A stretch of DNA of 43,089 nt from Actinomycetales bacterium UBA1416. Its GTDB lineage: Bacteria; Actinomycetota; Actinomycetes; Actinomycetales; Actinomycetaceae. A model generated the notes under the pieces. It had not been told where the DNA came from. It made no database searches and saw only the letters and a list, made by a program, of their open reading frames with translations. Shown one piece after another: positions 8,750-18,515 of the stretch. The first letter of the stretch is position 1, and the number at the start of each line of letters is the position of its first letter. Location of the stretch: the NCBI GenBank assembly GCA_002304945.1, contig DBPQ01000025.1:1-43089 (forward strand). Direction: 5' to 3'. The position numbers and the translations under genes were made by a program.

Positions 8750-10359
8750 CCGCCCGCACCGCCGGAGGCATCCTCGGTGCGGCCGGCATGATCGCCGTCA
8801 TCACGCTCCTCTCCCGCCTCGTCGGCTTCGTGCGCTGGCTCGTCCACTCCTGGATGCTGGAGGGGGGGTCCGCGACAGCCGGGGCCTACGCGACCGCCAA
8901 CCAGATCCCCAACATCCTGTTCGAGGTCGCTGCCGGAGGCGCCCTCGCCTCCGTGGTCGTCCCGCTGCTCGCCGGACCCCTCGCGCGGTCCCTCCGCACC
9001 GAGGTGGACCGCACGGCCTCCGCTCTCCTCACGTGGGCGCTCCTCGTGCTGGTTCCCCTCGGTGCCGCGGTCGCGCTCGGCGCGGACCTGGTCGCGGAAC
9101 TCCTGCCGGACTCCGCGAGCCTCTCGGCGGCCGAGGCCGCCGAATCCGACGCCCTCGTCGCCCACCTGCTCCGTGTGTTCGCCCTCCAGATCCCCCTCTA
9201 CGGGGTCGGGATCGTCCTCTCGGGCGTCCTCCAGGCCCACAAGCGGTTCTTCTGGCCCGCGGTCGCCCCCCTGCTGTCGTCCGTCGTGGTCATCGCCTCC
9301 TATGTCGTGTTCGGGGCCCTCGCGGACGGCGCGCAGTCCGACCCCGGCGCCCTCCCCGCCGCGGCGCGGGCGTGGCTCGCCTGGGGCACCACCGCCGGCG
9401 TGGTGGCGATGAGCCTGCCGCTCCTCCTCCCGGTGTGGCGGCTCGGCGTGCGCCTCCGTCCAGCCGTGCACTTCCCTGCCGGGGAGGCCGGTCACGCCCT
9501 GCGCCTCGCCGGCGCCGGTCTCGGCGCCCTGCTCGCCCAGCAGGTCGCCGTCCTCTCCGTCGTGGTGCTCGCACCCCTCGGGGGTGATCCCGGCACGCTC
9601 TCGATCTTCCAGTACGCCCAGGCGGTCTACCTGCTGCCCTACGCCGTGTTCGCCGTGCCACTGGCCACCGCCGTCTTCCCGCACCTGTCCGAACTCGCCA
9701 GCACCCGCTCCGGGGAGTTCGCGCGGCTCGCGGCCTCCTCGACACGGGTGATCCTGGTCGTCGGCTTCGTCGGCATGGCCGTCCTCCTCGCCGACGCCCC
9801 CACCGCCCCCGCCATCTTCCGCGTGACCGACGCGCTCGCGGACGCGATCAGCTGGCTCGCGCCCGGAGTCGTCGGGTTCGCCCTCATCTTCCACGCCTCG
9901 CGGGTGCTGTACGCGGTGGATCGGGGGCGGGCCGCCGTCACCGCCACGGCGGCCGGCTGGATCGTCGTCGTCCTCGTCTCCGCGGTACTCGTCGCGGTGC
10001 TCGCCCCGGCGGGCGGCGACTCCCCGGCGACGCTGCGGGCGCTCGCGACGGGGAACTCCGCCGGCATGCTGGTGGCCGGGGCGGGACTGCTGGCGGCCGT
10101 GCACCGCGTCACGGAGGGTGGTGCGGTCGGGACAGCGCGCACACTGGGGGTGGGGCTCGGCGGGGCGCTCGCCGGGGGTGCGTTGGGGCGTCTCGCCGTC
10201 GACGCCGTGCTCGGCCTCACGGGGCCCACGATCGCCGGCAGCGTCCTGGCCGCCGTCCCCGGGGCTGTGCTGGGGGCGGGCCTCACCGTGCTCGCCGTCC
10301 ACCTGTTCGACCGCGGGACCCTCGCGCCCGTGTACACGCGATTCGGAGGCACGCCATGA
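8746..10359 (+). CDS. murJ: MurJ/MviN-family lipid II flippase
   Basis: The 537-residue MOP-superfamily transporter has about 14 hydrophobic segments. It carries the conserved start ITLLSRLVGFVRWLVHSWMLE and the early motif AYATANQIPNILFEVAAGGALASVVVP. Such proteins flip lipid-linked peptidoglycan precursors across the membrane. The start at 8746 overlaps the upstream stop (ATGA), and the downstream glycosyltransferase start overlaps its own stop. Mycobacterial MurJ has a C-terminal pseudokinase; this protein ends soon after the last helix and lacks it. A role in flipping another lipid-linked glycan, perhaps that of the neighbouring MraY-like enzyme, is an alternative. Confidence 0.88.
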   Translation: MTARTAGGILGAAGMIAVITLLSRLVGFVRWLVHSWMLEGGSATAGAYATANQIPNILFEVAAGGALASVVVPLLAGPLARSLRTEVDRTASALLTWALLVLVPLGAAVALGADLVAELLPDSASLSAAEAAESDALVAHLLRVFALQIPLYGVGIVLSGVLQAHKRFFWPAVAPLLSSVVVIASYVVFGALADGAQSDPGALPAAARAWLAWGTTAGVVAMSLPLLLPVWRLGVRLRPAVHFPAGEAGHALRLAGAGLGALLAQQVAVLSVVVLAPLGGDPGTLSIFQYAQAVYLLPYAVFAVPLATAVFPHLSELASTRSGEFARLAASSTRVILVVGFVGMAVLLADAPTAPAIFRVTDALADAISWLAPGVVGFALIFHASRVLYAVDRGRAAVTATAAGWIVVVLVSAVLVAVLAPAGGDSPATLRALATGNSAGMLVAGAGLLAAVHRVTEGGAVGTARTLGVGLGGALAGGALGRLAVDAVLGLTGPTIAGSVLAAVPGAVLGAGLTVLAVHLFDRGTLAPVYTRFGGTP

Positions 10360-11447
10360 GGATCCTGATGGTGCTCGGCAAGGCGACCGGAGGGATCGGC
10401 GTGCACGTCGACACCCTGACGGCGGACCTGAGGGAGCGGGGCCACCGCGTCGAGCTGGTGACCGACTCCCTCACCGCGGCGACGTTCGGCTGGGGCGACG
10501 CGCACCTGCTGTGGCCCCACGGCCGTGACCTCGTGCGCCTGCAGGCCGGTTGGAGGGAGGCCCGGGCGCTGGCGCGCGGCGCGGATGTCGTGCACGCCCA
10601 CGGCCACCAGGCCGGCGCGTGGGCCTCGAGCCTGGGCCGTACCCCGCTCGTGGTGTCCCTCCACAACAACGTGCTGCCCGGATCGGGCCCCGCCGTGGTC
10701 GCCACCGCCGTGCAGCGGTGGGTCGCCCGGAGGGCCGCCCTCGTCACCGGCGCCTCCAGCGACCTCGTGGAGACGGCACGTTCCTTCGGGGCGCGTGCGG
10801 AACTCGCTGCCGTCCCCTCTCCTCGCGTGCCCGCGCTGCTCGCCTCCCCGGCCGGGGACGCGCGCACGCGGCTCGAGGCGGGGGGCCGACTGCTCACCGA
10901 GGTGGGAGCCGACCCCACCCTGCCGCTCGTGCTCGCCGTCGCGCGGATCGCGCCGCAGAAGCGCATCGACGTCCTGCTGCAGGTCGCCCGGCACCTGCGG
11001 GGGGAGGCGGTGGTCGCGGTGGCCGGCTCGGCCGACGAGAACCTCCTGGCCCGCATCCGCGCGCAGGACCCCGCCGGCGACCTCCACCTCCTCGGGCCCC
11101 GACCCGACCTCGACCAGCTCTACGCCTCCGCCTCCGTTCTCGTGCTGACCTCCTCGTGGGAGGCGCGCGCGCTCGTCGTGCAGGAGGCCATGGCCGCTGG
11201 CCTCCCAGTCGTCGCCACCGACACCGGCGGGATCCCCGACCTGATGCGGGTGGGGGGCGACGTCGTCGGCCGGCTCGTGCCCGTGGGCGACGCCGCCGCC
11301 ACCGTCGACGCGGTGCGCGGACTCCTCGCCGCCCCGGCCACCCGGGACGAGATCGCCGCGCGTGGCCGCGAGGTGGCACGGGGATGGCCGGACCGGGCGG
11401 GAACGGCCCGCGACTGGGAGGAGAAGTACGCCCGGGTTCTGGGATAG
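10356..11447 (+). CDS. GT4-family glycosyltransferase
   Basis: This 363-residue GT-B enzyme of family GT4 starts with MRILMVLGKATGGIGVHVDTL, typical of the acceptor domain. It has LVLAVARIAPQKRIDVLL at the start of the donor domain and an EX7E motif (EARALVVQE) followed by AMAAGLPVVATDTGGIPDLM. It probably moves a nucleotide-activated sugar to a lipid-linked or cell-wall acceptor at the inner membrane face; donor and acceptor are unknown. It is coupled to murJ (ATGA), supporting a shared envelope pathway. Its stop TAG lies in the presumed -10 element of pyrG. Confidence 0.83.
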   Translation: MRILMVLGKATGGIGVHVDTLTADLRERGHRVELVTDSLTAATFGWGDAHLLWPHGRDLVRLQAGWREARALARGADVVHAHGHQAGAWASSLGRTPLVVSLHNNVLPGSGPAVVATAVQRWVARRAALVTGASSDLVETARSFGARAELAAVPSPRVPALLASPAGDARTRLEAGGRLLTEVGADPTLPLVLAVARIAPQKRIDVLLQVARHLRGEAVVAVAGSADENLLARIRAQDPAGDLHLLGPRPDLDQLYASASVLVLTSSWEARALVVQEAMAAGLPVVATDTGGIPDLMRVGGDVVGRLVPVGDAAATVDAVRGLLAAPATRDEIAARGREVARGWPDRAGTARDWEEKYARVLG

Positions 11448-11450
11448 AGT
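11445..11450 (+). promoter_or_regulatory. Candidate -10 element of leaderless pyrG, overlapping the upstream stop codon
   Basis: TAGAGT, whose first three bases are the stop of the glycosyltransferase gene, lies 8 nt before GTG 11459. No Shine-Dalgarno is seen in the spacer (ggaattcc). The layout fits the TANNNT-to-start spacing of leaderless actinobacterial genes. No clear -35 is visible. Confidence 0.5.
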
Positions 11451-11458
11451 GGAATTCC

Positions 11459-13128
<1,670 letters not shown>

Positions 13129-13132
<4 letters not shown>

Positions 13133-13731
13133 TCGAGGACGTCCGCAGCGAACGGCCGTCGGTGGCGCGCGAGGAGATCTGGCGCGGCCGCATCGTCGGG
13201 GTGGTCTCCGAGCTCGTCGACCTCGGATCCTCCGAACCGATCGTCCGCGAGTGGATCGACCACCCGGGCGCTGTCGCGATCGTCGCACTGGACGACGACG
13301 ACCGGGTGGCGCTCCTCAGCCAGTACCGCCACCCGGTGCGCGCCATGCTCTGGGAGATCCCGGCCGGGCTGCTCGACCTCGACGGCGAGGCGTACGTGGA
13401 CGCCGCCGCGCGCGAACTCGCCGAGGAGGCCGACCTGGGGGCCGCCAGCTGGCACGTGCTGGCCGACATCTTCTGCACGCCGGGCGGTTCGAACGAGTCG
13501 CTGCGCGTCTACCTCGCCCGCGACCTCCGCGAGGTGGAGCACGGCTTCGAACGGGTGGAGGAGGAGGCGGAGATGGAGTTGCGCTGGGTTCCCCTCGACG
13601 AGGCCGTCACCGCCGTGCTCACGGGCCGGGTCCACAGCCCCTCCGCGACCGTCGGCATCCTGGCATGCGCCGCGGCACGGGCGCGGGGATGGACGGGCCT
13701 CCGGCCCGCCGACGCCCCCTGGCTGCGCTGA
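13129..13731 (+). CDS. Nudix hydrolase, probable ADP-ribose pyrophosphatase
   Basis: The 200-residue Nudix protein has IPAGLLDLDGEAYVDAAARELAEEADLGA, a Nudix box with one extra residue between the first Gly and Glu and with Asp in place of the last Gly of REUXEEXG. The downstream CTPGGSNESLRVYLA segment is typical of ADP-ribose pyrophosphatases, which split ADP-ribose to AMP and ribose 5-phosphate. Its homologue after pyrG in M. tuberculosis (Rv1700) has that activity. The start overlaps the pyrG stop (ATGA). It ends the first co-directional block and meets ctaA convergently. Confidence 0.88.
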
Positions 13732-13732
13732 C

Positions 13733-13746
13733 GCCTCACGGGAGGC
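13733..13746. terminator. Short hairpin between convergent Nudix and ctaA genes
   Basis: GCCTC (13733-13737), a 4-base loop and GAGGC (13742-13746) sit exactly between the two convergent stop codons, only 15 bases apart. There is no T-run. It may act as a weak bidirectional terminator; a 5-bp stem could be chance in GC-rich DNA. Confidence 0.35.
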
Positions 13747-14661
13747 TCAGGCAGGCTGCGTGACCCGCCGCTCCGGGACCACGGCCTCCCGCCGCCACAG
13801 GCCCGTCACCGCCGCCGTTGTGGCCGCCACCAGGAGGGCGGAGAGCAGCATGTGCACCACCACGAGCGCGACGGGCAGTCCCGTGAAGTACTGCACGTAG
13901 CCGACCAGTCCCTGGAGGACCGTGACCGCGGCGACCCACCGCCACCGGCGCCAGCCCATCCCGGCGCGCGCTGTCGCGAGAGCGGTCGCGCCGAGGAGGG
14001 CCACGAACAGCCATGCCAGCGCGGAGTGGGTGCGGGTCACGACGAGCGGGTCGAGGGCGAACCGGTACGGGGCGTCGGCGTCGCCCGAATGGGGACCGGT
14101 CCCGGTCGTGATGACGCCGGCCACCAGCATGAGCGCGCCGACCGCCACGAGGGCGGTCACAAGGGCCGGCACAGGCGCCGGGGGAGCGGCGGGTGCGCCG
14201 TCGGGCTGGTGGAGGCGGACGAGCAGGTACGCGCTCAGCGCCACGAGGGCGAGGGAGAAGTACATGTGCGAGCCGACGATCGCGGGGTGGAGGTCCGCGA
14301 GCACGGACAGCCCGCCGATGACCGCCTGCGTGGCGATGAGGGCCAGCACCGTCCAGGCGAGGCGCCGGAATACGGGCGGACGGGAGCGCACCGGCTCCCG
14401 GCGGTGCACCGCCCACAGCACGGCCAGCGCGATCGCCACCAGGAGGAACGTGATCAGCCGGTTCCCGAACTCCACCAGCGGGTGGAACGACATCTCCTCG
14501 TGCAGCACCGGCGTGAACGTGCCCGGCTCGCACTGCGGCCACGTCGAGCAGCCGAGCCCCGATCCGGTGACGCGCACGAGACCGCCGGTGACGATGATGC
14601 CGATCTGCGCCGCGAGGTTCGCGACCACGAGGCGGTGGGTGACGGAGTCGGTGAGGTGCAC
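13747..14661 (-). CDS. ctaA: Heme A synthase (COX15/CtaA family)
   Basis: The 304-residue membrane protein has about eight helices and the two pseudo-repeats of COX15/CtaA. It oxidises heme O to heme A for aa3-type cytochrome oxidase. Visible marks are GGLVRVTGSGLGCSTWPQC with its paired cysteine region, heme-ligand histidines in FHPLVEFGNRL, GSHMYFSL and RTHSALAWLF, and VVHMLLSALLV. GTG 14661 is preferred because TAGCGT lies 7 nt upstream, a leaderless arrangement; GTG 14670 is the alternative. The ABC pair before it is conserved in mycobacteria (Rv1456c-Rv1458c), where this gene was once labelled an ABC transporter. SURF1 at 28297 serves the same oxidase. Confidence 0.92.
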   Translation of the reverse strand: MHLTDSVTHRLVVANLAAQIGIIVTGGLVRVTGSGLGCSTWPQCEPGTFTPVLHEEMSFHPLVEFGNRLITFLLVAIALAVLWAVHRREPVRSRPPVFRRLAWTVLALIATQAVIGGLSVLADLHPAIVGSHMYFSLALVALSAYLLVRLHQPDGAPAAPPAPVPALVTALVAVGALMLVAGVITTGTGPHSGDADAPYRFALDPLVVTRTHSALAWLFVALLGATALATARAGMGWRRWRWVAAVTVLQGLVGYVQYFTGLPVALVVVHMLLSALLVAATTAAVTGLWRREAVVPERRVTQPA

Positions 14662-14668
14662 GGAACCC

Positions 14669-14674
14669 ACGCTA
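14669..14674 (-). promoter_or_regulatory. Candidate -10 element of leaderless ctaA, overlapping the permease stop codon
   Basis: On the minus strand TAGCGT begins with the TAG stop of the ABC permease (14672-14674) and ends 7 nt before GTG 14661. No ribosome site is visible in the spacer gggttcc. Confidence 0.5.
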
Positions 14675-15379
14675 CCCGTCCCAGCGCAGCGCACGCCGTG
14701 CGAGCCCGGCCAGCACGATCCCCCACCCGGCGAGGACCGCAGCGGCGCCTCCGTCGAGGGACCCCTGGACCGCGGCGCGCAACCCCTCGCCGAGCGCACC
14801 CGGGGGGAGGAACCCCAGCCAGGACCCGTCGGCGAGGGGGAGGAGGGCGCCTCCTGCGAGCATGAGCACCCACAGGAGGTTCGCGAGAGCGATCACGGCC
14901 TCCGCCCGCAACCGCCCACCGAGGATTACGCCGAGTGAGACGAAGGTGGCGCTGCCGAGGGCCAGGAAGAGCGCGACCGAGGCGTACCCGGTGGCGGTGG
15001 TGCCCCGCCATCCCAGGGCGGCCGCCAGCAGCCCGAGCACGACGGACTGGCCCACCAGGAGCCCGGCCACGGCCAGCGCCTTTCCCCGCAGGAGGCCGTC
15101 GGGGCCGAGAGGGGTGGTGGCGAGCATGCGCAGTACCCCCCAGCGGCGGTCGAACGCCAACGCGATCGCCTGGGAGGTGAAGGAACTCGACAGCACCGCC
15201 ATCGCGAGCACCCCGCCGAGCGCGGTCGCCGTGACAGGCTCGGGCAGGTCCAGCACCCGGGGCAGGGCGATCATCGCGAGGGCCGGGAGACCGAAGCTGA
15301 CGAGCAGCTGCTCGCCGTTGCGCATGATCGTGCGCAGCTCCCACCGCCCCTGTGCGAGGGCGGCCCGCAGGGCGCTCAC
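14672..15379 (-). CDS. ABC-2 type transporter permease
   Basis: The 235-residue protein has about six hydrophobic helices and a cytoplasmic N-terminus typical of ABC-2 permeases (LRTIMRNGEQLLVSFGLPAL, then FDRRWGVLRMLATTPLG). It should pair with the ATPase encoded just upstream, whose stop its start overlaps. The substrate is unknown. The constant link with ctaA and divergent suf genes in Actinobacteria suggests a role near heme or respiratory assembly, but the family also exports drugs and lipids. Confidence 0.88.
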   Translation of the reverse strand: MSALRAALAQGRWELRTIMRNGEQLLVSFGLPALAMIALPRVLDLPEPVTATALGGVLAMAVLSSSFTSQAIALAFDRRWGVLRMLATTPLGPDGLLRGKALAVAGLLVGQSVVLGLLAAALGWRGTTATGYASVALFLALGSATFVSLGVILGGRLRAEAVIALANLLWVLMLAGGALLPLADGSWLGFLPPGALGEGLRAAVQGSLDGGAAAVLAGWGIVLAGLARRALRWDG

Positions 15380-16293
15380 TCGGCGTCCCGCGTGATCGTG
15401 AGGAACACGGACTCCAGCGTGCGGGGCGCCAACGTGAAAGACGCGGCCTCCTCCCCGGCGGCCGCCAGGGCGGCGGCGAGGTCACGGGTGAGGCGCACGT
15501 CCGCACTCTCCAGGATCGCGGTGACGCCTCCCGCCGGGTCCACCTGCGGGCTCGCCCATCGCGAGACCACCGCCGCGGCCCGTGCCGGGTCCCGCGTCCC
15601 GGCGAGGGTCAGCTGCGTGCCGGAGGCCAGCTCCGCGACGCTCCCGGACGCCACGACGCGCCCGTGATCCATGACGACGACGTGATCCGCCAGCTCCTCG
15701 GCCTCGGCGATGTGGTGGGTGGTCAGCACGATCGCGCAGCCGCGGTCGCGCTGTTCACGCAGCAGCGCCCAGCTCTCCCGGCGCGCGTGGGGATCGACCC
15801 CGGACGAGGGCTCGTCGAGGAACGCGAGTTCCGGGGTGCCGACGAGAGCGCAGGCGACGGCGACCCGCTGCCGCTGGCCGCCGGACAGGCGGCGGATCGG
15901 GGTGTCCATGGCGTCCCCCAGGGAGAGCGCGGCGACGAGGTGCTCTCGGTCCGCCGGAACGCGGTAGAAGGTGGCGACGTGGTCGAGGACCTGCCGCGCG
16001 GTCGGCGCCATCGGCAGGCCACCCTGCTGCACCATCACGCCCACCCGCTCGCGCAGCCAGCGGTCGTCCTCCCGGTCCCGCCGGCGCCGGCCGAGCACGA
16101 CGACGTCGCCGGCGTCCGCCTCTCGCAGCCCCTCGCAGCACTCGAGCGTCGTGGTCTTGCCCGCACCGTTGGGACCCAGCACGGCCGTGATGCGGCCCGC
16201 AGCAGCGGAGAACGTGACGCCGTCGGCCGCCCGGCGCTCGCCGTAGCTCTTGGCGAGACCGGTCACGGTGAGCGCGTCGTCCACGTCCCACAT
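15376..16293 (-). CDS. ABC transporter ATP-binding protein (ABC-2 partner)
   Basis: The 305-residue ATPase has Walker A GPNGAGKTTTLE, the Q-loop at GVMVQQGG, signature RLSGGQRQRVAVA, Walker B LAFLDEPSSGVD and H-loop TTHHIAEAEELADHVVVM. A C-terminal extension resembles drug- and lipid-exporter ATPases. I chose ATG 16293; a TTG 54 bases upstream would add 18 residues before the domain. It is divergent from sufR across a 108-bp region containing a palindrome that could affect both units. Confidence 0.9.
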   Translation of the reverse strand: MWDVDDALTVTGLAKSYGERRAADGVTFSAAAGRITAVLGPNGAGKTTTLECCEGLREADAGDVVVLGRRRRDREDDRWLRERVGVMVQQGGLPMAPTARQVLDHVATFYRVPADREHLVAALSLGDAMDTPIRRLSGGQRQRVAVACALVGTPELAFLDEPSSGVDPHARRESWALLREQRDRGCAIVLTTHHIAEAEELADHVVVMDHGRVVASGSVAELASGTQLTLAGTRDPARAAAVVSRWASPQVDPAGGVTAILESADVRLTRDLAAALAAAGEEAASFTLAPRTLESVFLTITRDAE

Positions 16294-16345
16294 CCTACGG
16301 CCGTCCACCAGGCGCACCGTGCTTGCGGTGGGGGAATAAAGCAAC

Positions 16346-16358
16346 AAGAATGTTTCTT
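16346..16358. promoter_or_regulatory. Inverted repeat upstream of sufR, candidate SufR operator
   Basis: AAGAA-TGT-TTCTT is a perfect 5-3-5 palindrome in a distinctly AT-rich island (16330-16366) of the divergent ABC/sufR region. A possible -10 (TAATAC, 16358-16363) abuts it. A repressor bound here would cover the sufR-sufB promoter, which fits autoregulation by SufR. The site itself is not matched to a published operator. Confidence 0.5.
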
Positions 16359-16401
16359 AATACATGAGGTCGACGTGCGGTGGACAGGAAGAGGAGGCGC
16401 G

Positions 16402-17076
16402 GTGGACGAGATCACCCATGACGCCTCCACCCGCGCGCGTGTGCTGGAGCTGATCATCTCGCTCGGCCCGGTCTCCTCGACGGAGCTGGCAGGCCGCCTC
16501 GACCTGACGACCGCGGGGATCCGCCGCCACATCGCCGCCCTCGAGCACGAGGGTCTCATCACCGAGCACGAACCGGCCGGAGGCCTCCAGCCGCGCCGCG
16601 GCCGGCCCGCCCGCCACTACATCGCGACCGCTGCGGGGCGGGCACGTCTCACGAGCACCTACTCCGACCTTGCCACGGCGGCCCTGGATTTCCTCGCGCG
16701 CACGGCCGGTCCGGAGGCGGTGGCTGACTTCGCCTCCGCGCGCGTCCGGAACCTCGAGGCGCGCTACGCCCCCGTCGTCAGTGCCGCGGGATCCGATCTG
16801 GCCGGCCGGGCGGAAGCCCTCGCGGGGGCGCTCACCGCCGACGGGTATGCTGCGACGGTCCGCGGCGTCGGCGACGTCACCCTGCAACTCTGCCAGGGGC
16901 ACTGCCCGGTCCTCGACGTCGCCCAGGCCTTCCCCCAGCTGTGCGAGGCGGAACTGCAGGCGTTCGCCCGTCTGCTCGGCGTCCACGTCCAGCGCCTCGC
17001 GACGCTCGCCCAGGGCGAGCACGTGTGCACCACCCACATCCCCGTCCGTCCCCGAATCCCGGAAGGAACCCCATGA
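16402..17076 (+). CDS. sufR: SufR-type iron-sulfur-sensing transcriptional repressor
   Basis: The 224-residue regulator has an N-terminal winged helix-turn-helix (about 10-75, TELAGRLDLTTAGIRRHIAALE) and a C-terminal sensor with four cysteines: C164 and C168 (CQGHC), C181 (PQLC) and C209 (EHVC). Three of these usually bind an Fe-S cluster in SufR/Rv1460. Holo-SufR represses the suf operon; loss of the cluster under iron limitation or oxidation relieves repression. GTG 16402 is chosen because GAGGAGG (16391-16397) precedes it; the frame extends upstream without a better start. The stop overlaps the sufB ATG. Confidence 0.9.
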   Translation: MDEITHDASTRARVLELIISLGPVSSTELAGRLDLTTAGIRRHIAALEHEGLITEHEPAGGLQPRRGRPARHYIATAAGRARLTSTYSDLATAALDFLARTAGPEAVADFASARVRNLEARYAPVVSAAGSDLAGRAEALAGALTADGYAATVRGVGDVTLQLCQGHCPVLDVAQAFPQLCEAELQAFARLLGVHVQRLATLAQGEHVCTTHIPVRPRIPEGTP

Positions 17077-18515
17077 CGAGTCCCACACCGGTGGCGAAGG
17101 CTGAGCCCCTGTCACAGGAAGAGACCATCGCGTCGATCGGTCACTACAGCTACGGCTGGCACGACTCCGACGTCGCCGGGGTGTCCGCCCGCCGCGGCCT
17201 CAGCGAGGACGTGGTGCGCAACATCTCGGCCCTGAAGGGCGAACCCGAGTGGATGCTGAAGCGGCGGCTGCGCGGCCACACGCTGTTCCGGAAGAAGCCC
17301 ATGCCCCAGTGGGGTGCCGACCTCTCCGGCATCGACTTCGACAACATCAAGTACTTCGTGCGCGCCTCCGAGCGCCAGGCCGCCTCCTGGGAGGACCTGC
17401 CCGAGGACATCAAGCGGACGTACGACCGTCTCGGGATCCCGGAGGCGGAGAAGCAGCGGCTCGTCGCGGGCGTCGCCGCCCAGTACGAGTCCGAGGTGGT
17501 CTACCACCAGATCCAGGAGGAGCTCGAGGCGCAGGGCGTCATCTTCCTCGACACGGACACGGGCCTGAAGGAACACCCCGAGATCTTCGAGGAGTACTTC
17601 GGCACGGTGATCCCCACGGGGGACAACAAGTTCGCCGCACTCAACACGGCTGTCTGGTCCGGCGGCTCGTTCGTGTACGTCCCGCCCGGCGTGCACGTCG
17701 AGATCCCGCTGCAGGCCTACTTCCGGATCAACACCGAGAACATGGGCCAGTTCGAGCGGACCCTGATCATCGCGGACGAGGGCTCCTACGTGCACTACGT
17801 GGAGGGCTGCACCGCCCCGATCTACTCCTCGGACTCGCTGCACTCCGCCGTCGTGGAGATCATCGTGAAGAAGGACGCCCGCGTCCGCTACACCACGATC
17901 CAGAACTGGTCGAACAACGTGTACAACCTGGTCACGAAGCGCGCCACCGTGGAGGCCGGCGGCACCATGGAGTGGGTGGACGGCAACATCGGCTCCAAGG
18001 TGACCATGAAGTACCCGGCCGTCTACCTGATGGGGGAGCACGCCCGTGGGGAGACCCTCTCCATCGCGTTCGCGGGGGAGGGCCAGCACCAGGACACCGG
18101 GTCCAAGATGGTGCACCTCGCCCCCCACACCTCCTCCTCGATCATCTCGAAGTCGGTGGCTCGGGGCGGTGGCCGCGCGTCCTACCGCGGCCTGGTGCAG
18201 GTGATGGAGAACGCCGCCCACTCGAAGTCGAACGTGCTGTGCGACGCGCTGCTCGTCGACACCATCTCCCGCTCGGACACCTACCCCTACGTCGACGTGC
18301 GCGTCGACGACGTCGAGATGGGGCACGAGGCCACCGTCTCGAAGGTGTCCGAGGAGCAGCTGTTCTACCTCATGAGCCGCGGGCTGGAGGAGACCGAGGC
18401 GATGGCGATGATCGTACGCGGCTTCGTCGAGCCCATCGCCCGGGAGCTCCCGATGGAGTACGCCCTCGAACTCAACCGCTTGATCGAACTGCAGATGGAA
18501 GGCTCGGTGGGCTGA
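17073..18515 (+). CDS. sufB: Fe-S cluster scaffold protein SufB
   Basis: The 480-residue core subunit of the SufBCD complex is the scaffold on which clusters are built from SufS/SufU-derived sulfur. It contains the family segments TAVWSGGSFVYVPPGV, YVHYVEGCTAPIY and SNVLCDALLVDT. Beta-helix strands run through the middle, and the C-terminal helix interacts with SufC (LFYLMSRGLEE). There is no intein, unlike mycobacterial SufB. ATG 17073 overlaps the sufR stop (ATGA), so repressor and operon are transcribed together. Confidence 0.96.
   Translation: MTSPTPVAKAEPLSQEETIASIGHYSYGWHDSDVAGVSARRGLSEDVVRNISALKGEPEWMLKRRLRGHTLFRKKPMPQWGADLSGIDFDNIKYFVRASERQAASWEDLPEDIKRTYDRLGIPEAEKQRLVAGVAAQYESEVVYHQIQEELEAQGVIFLDTDTGLKEHPEIFEEYFGTVIPTGDNKFAALNTAVWSGGSFVYVPPGVHVEIPLQAYFRINTENMGQFERTLIIADEGSYVHYVEGCTAPIYSSDSLHSAVVEIIVKKDARVRYTTIQNWSNNVYNLVTKRATVEAGGTMEWVDGNIGSKVTMKYPAVYLMGEHARGETLSIAFAGEGQHQDTGSKMVHLAPHTSSSIISKSVARGGGRASYRGLVQVMENAAHSKSNVLCDALLVDTISRSDTYPYVDVRVDDVEMGHEATVSKVSEEQLFYLMSRGLEETEAMAMIVRGFVEPIARELPMEYALELNRLIELQMEGSVG

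Noticed and set aside
8056..10302. Minus-strand frame of 748 codons opposite the MraY-like gene and murJ
   Set aside because: Low-complexity Gly/Arg/Asp/Glu product antisense to clear membrane proteins; typical GC-rich shadow frame.
15352..16401. Upstream extension of the sufR frame across the ABC ATPase gene
   Set aside because: It is antisense to a clear ATPase; the strong GAGGAGG before GTG 16402 fixes the real start.
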